From positions 1 to 10,262 of the forward strand of contig JAICTU010000333.1 of NCBI GenBank assembly GCA_025936205.1: 10,262 nt of DNA, written 5' to 3'. The DNA is from Polyangiaceae bacterium (GTDB lineage: Bacteria > Myxococcota > Polyangia > Polyangiales > Polyangiaceae). Of the stretch, positions 4,328-10,262 are shown piece after piece; within the stretch, counting starts at the first letter, position 1, and each line of letters starts with the position of its first letter. Under the pieces are notes generated by a model. The model worked only from the letters and a program-made list of their open reading frames with translations, did not search any database and was not told the origin of the DNA. A program made the position numbers and the translations under genes.

Positions 4328-5293
4328 ATGCCTTGCCGACCATTTCGTGCGGTAGTTCGCGGCGCGGCCGCGCAGAGCCGGGCCGGTGCAAGGATTCTGC
4401 TGCGCCCACCGGCTCGCGTCCTGTTCGCTTTCCAGGAGTGTCCGCGCACGCCCTGGAGCTTGCGGCGGGCGATCGCGCTGGCGCGAGCCCTCGACTCCGA
4501 GCTACATGCGATGTTCGTATCACCGCTGGACGTGAGTGGCGACTCTCTGTCGATGGAGAGCAGTTGCTCCGGCATCGACGCGAAGGGAGGGGAGGATGGG
4601 GTGGAGCTCGCGCGTGCATGGCTTGCGGATGCACTGGGCGCAGATGGCGAGGCGGACGCGCTCCACAGCGGCTGGGGTGACTTCACGGAACAAGTGTCGG
4701 CCTACGCCCGAGCCATCGATGCGAGCCTGATCGTCGTTCCCCCGCCACGTGGCAGCGGGGAAGATGTTGCTGCGTTGGCGCATGCTGCCCGAGTGCCCGT
4801 CCTCGTCGCTCGAGACCGCGCGGCGGGAGACGCCATCGTCGCAGCAACCGATCTGGAGGATTGCAGCTATCCGGTGTTGCGCGCAGCCACGCATCTCAGT
4901 CGTAGGCTGTCGGTGCCACTGATCGCGCTGCACAACCTCAGTCCGGTCAGCGTGCTCAGCGCGATTGATCTGGTGTTGTCGGAACCACGCAGCCCCGTGC
5001 GGACGCTGATCGAGCTCGAGCGCCATCGCCTGAACCAAGCCGTGCGTGCATTGCCCAGTCCGGTGACGCCGCTCATGGCGGAGGAGGTCGACCCCGTCGA
5101 GGCAATCCTGCGGGAAGCGCGCGGCGGCGGCGTCGATCTGGTGGCGGTCGGGGCGCGCCGCGAGATGTGGTGGGCGCGCTGGCTACGGCGCAGCGTCCCA
5201 GTGCGCGTCGTGGAGCGCGCACCGTGTTCGGTGCTAGTCGTTCCCATCTTTGAAAGTGGAGCAGCGGGCTGCGAGGCGCTCGCGTGGGTTTGA
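4328..5293 (+). CDS. Tandem-domain universal stress protein with Arg-substituted nucleotide motif, 321 aa
   Basis: Domain 1 spans about residues 29-162 (RVLFAFQECPRTPWSLRRA, LHAMFVSPLD, LIVVPPP, VPVLVAR). Domain 2 spans about 168-308 (AIVAATDLEDCSYPVLRAA, LIALHNLSP, DPVEAILREARGGGVDLVAVGAR, APCSVLVVPI). The strand-1 Asp is present only in domain 2 (Asp175). The canonical G-x2-G-x9-G-S motif aligns residue for residue with G275-x2-R278-x9-R288-S289, so two of the three glycines are arginine and ATP binding is not expected. Many positions match the Usp at 2587-3537 (IVAATDL, YPVLR, HNL-P, DPV-AIL-EAR), so the two are paralogs flanking the glycosyltransferase. The first 28 residues precede the fold and, read upstream in frame, continue the lost PPG segment of the glycosyltransferase. 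They may be leftover coding sequence. Cytoplasmic, stress-related role by family. Confidence 0.9.
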   Translation: MPCRPFRAVVRGAAAQSRAGARILLRPPARVLFAFQECPRTPWSLRRAIALARALDSELHAMFVSPLDVSGDSLSMESSCSGIDAKGGEDGVELARAWLADALGADGEADALHSGWGDFTEQVSAYARAIDASLIVVPPPRGSGEDVAALAHAARVPVLVARDRAAGDAIVAATDLEDCSYPVLRAATHLSRRLSVPLIALHNLSPVSVLSAIDLVLSEPRSPVRTLIELERHRLNQAVRALPSPVTPLMAEEVDPVEAILREARGGGVDLVAVGARREMWWARWLRRSVPVRVVERAPCSVLVVPIFESGAAGCEALAWV

Positions 5294-5419
5294 GGAAGCC
5301 CTCCACGCTGGACTGATCGAGCCGGCAACGCCTTCGATGCTCGCCGCGCTGCTGCGACCATAGCGCCACAACCGTGCGAAAATCGTGGCTCGTCGCGGAT
5401 CGGGTGCCAGGCCCGTTCG

Positions 5420-5459
5420 CGCAGGGCGTGCTGGCTCCGCCCTGCGGAAGGGATCCTTC
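5420..5459. repeat. Two consecutive hairpins between usp2 and tamB
   Basis: CGCAGGGCG (5420-5428) and CGCCCTGCG (5438-5446) form a perfect 9-bp stem with a 9-nt loop. Immediately after it, GAAGG (5447-5451) pairs with CCTTC (5455-5459) around a 3-nt loop. They stand about 130 nt after the usp2 stop and 130 nt before the tamB start. They could end the usp2 transcript or structure the tamB leader. No T-run follows. The rest of the 294-bp spacer shows no gene. Confidence 0.4.
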
Positions 5460-5575
5460 GTGGAACGTCACTTTTGGCGCGAGAGATGCAGTCATGAACG
5501 CGACGCACCGAGGCGTCCCTCCATGATCGGACTCCACGAAATGCCAGGCTTCCCCCTCACGCACGCTGTCGGCGT

Positions 5576-5580
5576 GGGAG
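5576..5580 (+). promoter_or_regulatory. Ribosome binding site for the TTG start of tamB
   Basis: GGGAG lies 7 nt before TTG 5588. No other start codon occurs in frame in the roughly 70 bases upstream. The next in-frame candidate, GTG 5621, would cut into the basic stretch before the membrane anchor. Confidence 0.5.
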
Positions 5581-5587
5581 CGCCGTC

Positions 5588-8368
5588 TTGATCCTGCTGC
5601 AAGCGAGTTCCCGGAAGATCGTGCGTGCAGTGGGCGGGCTCGTTCGGGTGCTGGTCTGGGTCGTTCTGGGGTTGATGCTGCTTCTGGCGCTGAGCATGGT
5701 ATCGCTCAGGTTTCCAGCCGTGAGCCGCCTTGTGAGCGGCAAGATCAACGGGCTGCTGGCGCCTACCTTCCAAGGCCAGCTGCTCGTGGTCGAGCTCGGA
5801 CAAGTCGATTTCGACGGCGTGTCAGCTGCCGCCGTGGAGGTGCATGACCCTGCCGGGCGCACTGTCCTGGTGGCTCGCGGGATCGACGTGCAGCTATTCT
5901 GGCCCGCGGTCGCTTACCACGCATTGATCGGCAGCGATCCCTTGCGCATTCCGATCCAGCGTGTGCGGATCGGCCATCTGGACGTTACCTTGATCGACGA
6001 TGGCACGGGCAGCCCCACGCTTGTCCATGCGTTGGAACCGCGAGAGGTCCAGCCAGCAGACCCCAGCACGGTGAACACGGGCATCAATGTCGATCAGCTG
6101 GAGCTCAGAAAGGCCCGTGTGACAGGCGCCCTGGCGGCTGTGCCCCAGGTCGACGTCGAGCTGTCGAATTTGAACGGACGCCTGCGCAAGGGCGCCGACG
6201 GCCTCGCCATCACGCTGCGGAACCTCGAAGTCCAGGCTCGCCAGCTACCCACGGTCGACCAGGTGGGGGGACGGCTGGAGGCCGAGCTGTGGCTGCCCGC
6301 GGAGGGGCGCGACACCGTCGCCGGCCCTTCGATGGATCAGATCCGCACGGACGTCCGCAGCCTGCGCCGGGAGCCACCCGAGCGGCGCCTGAGACTCGCA
6401 TTCCACGGCAACGTCGCAGGTAGCGGCACCGAGCTGCACATGCGCTGGGTCGGCCAAGAGTTGCTCGCCGAGCTACGGGCGAACGAGCTGACTCCCGCGA
6501 CCCTCGAGCGACTCGTGCCCGCGCTGGCGCCGACGGCCCCCGTCGAGCTGACAGCGAAGGCCGAGGGGAGACTGCAAAATCTGGGTCTCGAGGCGCAGCT
6601 CGAACAAGCTGGCTCTCGGATCAGCGCACGCGGCCGCCTGCGCAGCGAAGATGATGGCAGCCGCCATGCCTCCTTGCACCTCGATATGACGGGCCTGGAT
6701 CTGTCACGGCTGCTCGCCAGTGCGCCGCACACGCAGGTTGCGCTGACAGCGACCGCGAGTTTGGATTCGACCTCGGAGGGCAGCCACGGCCGCTACCGGC
6801 TGCTGAGCGTGGGCTCCCGCGTCGCGGGCGAGGACATGCCGCCCACGACCCTCGAGGGGGAGCTGCAGATGCCCGCTTCGCGCCCGCTGCGTACCAGCGG
6901 TACGCTCGATGTAGCCGAGCCCGGTGCGGCGACGCACCTCACTTACACCGCCCGTTTGGAGCCAGAGGGGCTGAGCGCCGATCTGTTCTCCAGCACGCAG
7001 CTCGCTCGGGCGCCGCGGCTGCGCAACCGCCTTGGTATTGATGCACGGGGCCGCCTGGAGCTGCGAGCGAAGGTCGCCCAAGGAGCCAAACAGATCGATG
7101 CCGAGATCGCACTCGATCTACGCGATGTACGGCAGGGTGCTTTGGGGCTGGGAAGGCTCGAGGCCCACGGCTCTGCGCAGGGTGATCTCAGGGACCCGGA
7201 GCTGCGGGTGCGCGCCGACGGGTATCAGATGCGCGTCGCCGGCCGCACGGTGTCGCGGGTCTGGCTGTCGGCTCAGGGCACCACCGAGCGAGCCGCACTG
7301 CGAGCTCGCGTGACCGGCACCCATCCCGACCGCATCGAGCTCGCGGCCCAGCTCGCACCGCGTTCCGACCGTCAGATCCGTAGCGCCCGCCTGCGCGTGT
7401 GCACAGGCCCTGAAGAAATGCGCCTGCGTGCCGCGAGCATTGGCTTCTCGGGCGGACGGCTGCGGGTGGATCGCCTGACCCTCGACGGGCCTGGGAACGC
7501 CACGCTCTCCTTGCGTTATGGGCGCGCGCTGGAGCAGCTGGATCTCACGACCCGGAGCCTCGATGCCGCCCGAGTGTTGAAGATCGCCGGCATCCAGAGT
7601 CGACTGCACACGGCCCGCGCGGACCTGGAGCTGCATCTCTCCAGCCCTTCGGGACGCGCGACGGGCACGCTCGTTGGCGACCTTCACGAGATCACGTATG
7701 GCGAGCTCCGGGGTTCCGTGCAGACGAATCTGAAGCTCGAGCACGATCGTCTCAACGGGCAGGCAGAGCTGCGGCTCGCTCCAGGCGGAGCGACACAAGT
7801 CGCGCTACATGACGTGCGCCTGCCGCTGGGGGGACGGCCCTTGCGGAGGTTTTCCGGTGATATCGCGCTGCGCGGCGTGGCCGATCTGTGGCAGCTGCGG
7901 TCGCTTTTACCCCTGGCCGGAGTAGAGCGCGCACAGGGCCTCGTCCGCTATGGATTGAACGTGTTCGGCGATCGCCACGGAGGTCGCCCGGCCATAGAAG
8001 CACGCGTGCAGAGTCGCTCGCTGCTCGTGGTGGGCCAGCGCGTTGATGCAGGGCATACGCCGGACGCAAAGCAGGCGCACAAGAGCGCGCCTTGGAGTAT
8101 CCGCGGCGTCGACGTGAACCTGTTCGCCTCGCTCGAACGGGGGGTGGCGAAGACCCGCGGCGAGCTGTTCGACCTGCGAGGCGAGCTACTCGACTGGAAC
8201 GCGAGCTGGCGCGAGCTGCCGAGAATCCTGCGCTCGCCCTCCCGAAAGGCGCGCTCTTGCATGCACCGTTCGAAGCGCAGCTGCGAATGCCGGCGCGCGC
8301 TCTCGCGCAGCTTCCCGCGGAAATTCGCCCCGGCGAGATCGAAGGGAATGCCTCGCTGTCCGTGGTAG
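5588..8368 (+). CDS. tamB: TamB-like translocation and assembly protein, N-terminal and middle part (before the frameshift)
   Basis: The TTG start at 5588 is supported by GGGAG (5576-5580). The N-terminus has basic residues (SSRKIVRAVGGLVR) followed by one hydrophobic helix at about 20-40, a signal anchor in the inner membrane. After it come hundreds of residues of alternating beta-strand sequence rich in L, V, R and D (LELRKARVTG, VDVELSNLNGRL, LEVQARQLP). This is typical of AsmA-like/TamB proteins, which form a long hydrophobic beta-groove across the periplasm, take part in outer-membrane assembly and probably carry phospholipid. True homology ends at ELP (about 8218, residue 877). The remaining 50 residues to the TGA at 8366-8368 are Arg/Ser/Cys-rich, a frameshifted tail. 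One missing base at 8219-8221 would join this reading to the next feature. No tamA or bamA gene lies upstream; the nearest neighbour is usp2. Confidence 0.85.
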   Translation: MILLQASSRKIVRAVGGLVRVLVWVVLGLMLLLALSMVSLRFPAVSRLVSGKINGLLAPTFQGQLLVVELGQVDFDGVSAAAVEVHDPAGRTVLVARGIDVQLFWPAVAYHALIGSDPLRIPIQRVRIGHLDVTLIDDGTGSPTLVHALEPREVQPADPSTVNTGINVDQLELRKARVTGALAAVPQVDVELSNLNGRLRKGADGLAITLRNLEVQARQLPTVDQVGGRLEAELWLPAEGRDTVAGPSMDQIRTDVRSLRREPPERRLRLAFHGNVAGSGTELHMRWVGQELLAELRANELTPATLERLVPALAPTAPVELTAKAEGRLQNLGLEAQLEQAGSRISARGRLRSEDDGSRHASLHLDMTGLDLSRLLASAPHTQVALTATASLDSTSEGSHGRYRLLSVGSRVAGEDMPPTTLEGELQMPASRPLRTSGTLDVAEPGAATHLTYTARLEPEGLSADLFSSTQLARAPRLRNRLGIDARGRLELRAKVAQGAKQIDAEIALDLRDVRQGALGLGRLEAHGSAQGDLRDPELRVRADGYQMRVAGRTVSRVWLSAQGTTERAALRARVTGTHPDRIELAAQLAPRSDRQIRSARLRVCTGPEEMRLRAASIGFSGGRLRVDRLTLDGPGNATLSLRYGRALEQLDLTTRSLDAARVLKIAGIQSRLHTARADLELHLSSPSGRATGTLVGDLHEITYGELRGSVQTNLKLEHDRLNGQAELRLAPGGATQVALHDVRLPLGGRPLRRFSGDIALRGVADLWQLRSLLPLAGVERAQGLVRYGLNVFGDRHGGRPAIEARVQSRSLLVVGQRVDAGHTPDAKQAHKSAPWSIRGVDVNLFASLERGVAKTRGELFDLRGELLDWNASWRELPRILRSPSRKARSCMHRSKRSCECRRALSRSFPRKFAPARSKGMPRCPW

Positions 8369-10262
8369 CGGACGGGACGCTGAGCGAGCCGCAGCTGCGA
8401 GCCCACGCGGAGCTCACGGACTTCAATGCCGCCTCGAAGCGCAAGAGCCAGACTTCCATGGACCTGAGCCTCGACGCGGACTACTCGCCCGCCGGCGGCA
8501 GCGTCTCGGCAAAAGCCATGCGCAAGTCGCAGGCGGTGCTCGGCCTCGACTCACGCTGGACCGGCGATTTGCGGCGCCTGGCGAACGCTTCGGCCGGCAA
8601 GAGCCCGGTCCTGGCTCAGCTCGATCTCGACTTGCGCGAGTTCCCGCTGGGCGTGGTGCCTCTTCTGCAACAGCACCATGTGCGCGGGCAGGTGACCGGC
8701 ACCGCCCGGGTGAAGGACTATGGCAAGGACGCCAGCCTGGCCCTCGATCTGCGGACGAGCCAGCTGAGGGTCGAGCGCCTGTTCGTGGGCGACTTACACG
8801 CGACCGCGCGCAGCGAGGGCGGCCAGCTCGAGCTGAACAGCGAGATCGATGGAAAAGCGGGGCGCGCCGAGGCCAGGGTCATGGCTCCTTTCGTCTGGGG
8901 GGACCGTGTGCTGCCAAGCTCGAGTGGCCCGCTCGAAGGTGTCGTGCAAACGCGTGAACTGCGCCTCAGCGCTTTGATGCCATTGCTGCGGGGCGCTGTC
9001 AGCGAACTGGATGGCAAGCTCGACGCGCAATTTCGAGCTTCGATCCAGGGCTCGGCGACCCAGCTCACCGGGCACGCCACGCTCCGAGAGGGAGTGGTGC
9101 AAGTGCCCGCCATTGGTCAGCGCTTCAGCGACATCGAAGCTGAAATGGAGGCGGAGCCTGGCATTCTGCGGATCGACCCAATCAAGGCCCGCGGCCTGAG
9201 CGGGGGTTTTTCGGCTCAGGCCCGCGTGCTGCTCAATGGACTGGTGCCCACGTCCGCTCGAGCCAGCCTGCAGATCAAGGAGAAGGGCCAGTTGCCGCTC
9301 ACGATCCAGGGGGAAACCCTGGGCGACATCTGGGGCAATCTGGAGGCCAACTACCACTACGACGCTGGGATGAAGACCCACCTGATCGACGTGAATCTCG
9401 ACAAGGTGCACGTGATCCTTCCCGATGCTCCGCCCCGCGCTCTGCAAGACCTGTCCCAGCCGGAACACATTCGAGTCGGCTATCATGACCGCAGCGGCGA
9501 CTTCCTGACGATAGCGCTGCAGCCGTTGGAGGAACCGAGCCCACCATCTGACCAGAAGACATTCGTGAAGGTGGATCTCGGTTCACTTTCGTTGGTCAAG
9601 GGGCAGCAGGCCAAGGTCGATTTGACGGGCACGATCCAGGCGCTGAGCGGCGACGAGTTGGATGTCCGAGGGCTGATCGAAGCCAAACGGGGCCACCTGG
9701 ACATCTCGGGAAAAACGTTCGACATTGAACGGGGCACGGTATCATTCACGGGGGGCGCCCCGGATAATCCGACGATCAGCGCCGTGGCCCGCTATGACGC
9801 GCCCGCGGGGTATGCCGTCTATGCCGAGTACACGGGCACCGTGAGCCAGGGTAAGCTCGCTATGCGCTCTGAGCCTCCGCTGAGCCAGGACGAGATCGTC
9901 ACACTGCTATTATTCGGCAGCCCCGACGGAGCGCTCGGCGCGGGCAGCGGCGGCTCGCTCGATACGGCATTGGGTGTTGCCGGCGGCACGGCGGCACGAG
10001 GTTTGAATCGCGCGATTTCGGACGTGACTGATCTCGATGTGTCGGCACGCGTGGACACTAGCACCGGGGCGCCCCGACCGGAGCTGGTGTTGCAGCTAAC
10101 GCCACGAGTCGCTGCCAAGGTCACGGAGGCGCTCGGGGAGCCCGTGCCAGGACAGAGTCCCGATCGCACCTTCGTGACTCTCGATCTGCGGCTGGGCAGT
10201 AGCTGGTCGCTCTCCACGACCGTCGGAGATCGGGGGGCTACCGCATTCGACATGATTTGGCG
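8221..10262 (+). CDS. tamB: TamB C-terminal part (after the frameshift), running off the window
   Basis: The frame from GAG 8221 (ENPALALPKGALLHAPFEAQL) continues the preceding protein and has no stop to the window end, giving about 680 residues. The first ATG in it is 8287, with no convincing ribosome binding site, so this is not an independent gene. It carries the hallmark TamB C-terminal (DUF490) domain: LPLTIQGETLGDIWGNLEANY, GHLDISGKTFDIERGTVSF and NPTISAVARYDAP. The conserved Gln/Lys and SxPPLSxDEIVTLLLFG region follows (about 9850-9925), then a Gly/Ala-rich stretch and the final beta-strands (ELVLQLTPRVAAKV, LDLRLGSSWSLSTTVGDRGATAFDMIW). TamB proteins end a few residues after such a strand, so the gene probably stops just beyond the window. 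Both parts together give about 1,558 residues, normal to large for TamB. The C-domain is the part expected to meet the Omp85-family partner at the outer membrane. Confidence 0.88.

Noticed and set aside
3604..4686. 360-residue open frame on the minus strand across the glycosyltransferase
   Set aside because: It is Arg/Ser/Ala/Pro-rich without domain pattern and lies antisense to a frame with clear GT4 motifs; typical GC-rich shadow.
5460..5495. ECF-sigma-like promoter starting GGAAC before tamB
   Set aside because: Only the -35-like GGAAC matches; I could not find a fitting -10 element at the right distance.
8794..9486. 230-residue minus-strand open frame opposite tamB
   Set aside because: The plus frame carries continuous TamB homology; the minus frame has no recognisable features and is a shadow.
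1..10262. CRISPR array, transposon or phage genes, defence system
   Set aside because: No regularly spaced repeats, terminal inverted repeats with a transposase, integrase or nuclease/helicase motifs were seen on either strand.

Overview
The window is high-GC DNA from a diderm (Gram-negative) bacterium. The outer-membrane biogenesis factor TamB fills its right half. The style of the hypothetical proteins and of the TamB suggests a deltaproteobacterial/Myxococcota-like genome, but that placement is an inference. I see no tRNA, rRNA, CRISPR array, transposase or phage gene.

Left part (1-2351). The 3' end of an unidentified plus-strand gene (1-117) is followed by a GC-rich hairpin. Next comes a minus-strand nitrate/nitrite transporter relic of the NarK/NNP family (about 242-908). 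It keeps the N-terminal half, carries two compensating single-base frameshifts and has lost the C-terminal half. A 507-bp gene-free stretch (909-1415) holds a strong 76-nt stem-loop and several small dyads. After it lies a compact plus-strand three-gene unit: a winged-helix-like protein and two small three-helix membrane proteins that look like the DUF5985 family. Their stop and start codons overlap, so they are probably translationally coupled.

Middle part (2587-5293). Two paralogous tandem-domain universal stress proteins (Usp) flank a truncated family-4 glycosyltransferase. usp1 is on the minus strand and converges on the three-gene unit. The glycosyltransferase and usp2 are on the plus strand, divergent from usp1. 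The shared usp1/glycosyltransferase promoter region contains a perfect 8-8-8 dyad. The glycosyltransferase ends by frameshift just before its conserved PPG motif, and the lost frame runs directly into usp2. Neither Usp has an intact ATP-binding glycine motif, which is easiest to see in usp2, where two glycines have become arginines.

Right part (5294-10262). After a 294-bp spacer with two hairpins, a long tamB-like gene starts at a TTG codon. It is interrupted by one single-base frameshift near 8220 and then stays open to the window edge, where it is nearly finished. TamB is an inner-membrane-anchored periplasmic protein that spans to the outer membrane. No tamA/bamA partner is visible on the left side.

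The most notable pattern is that single-base indels interrupt three separate, otherwise well-conserved genes: narK (twice), the glycosyltransferase and tamB. This means either real gene decay or base-level errors in the assembly. The truncation of narK and the divergent donor loop of the glycosyltransferase argue that at least part of it is real.
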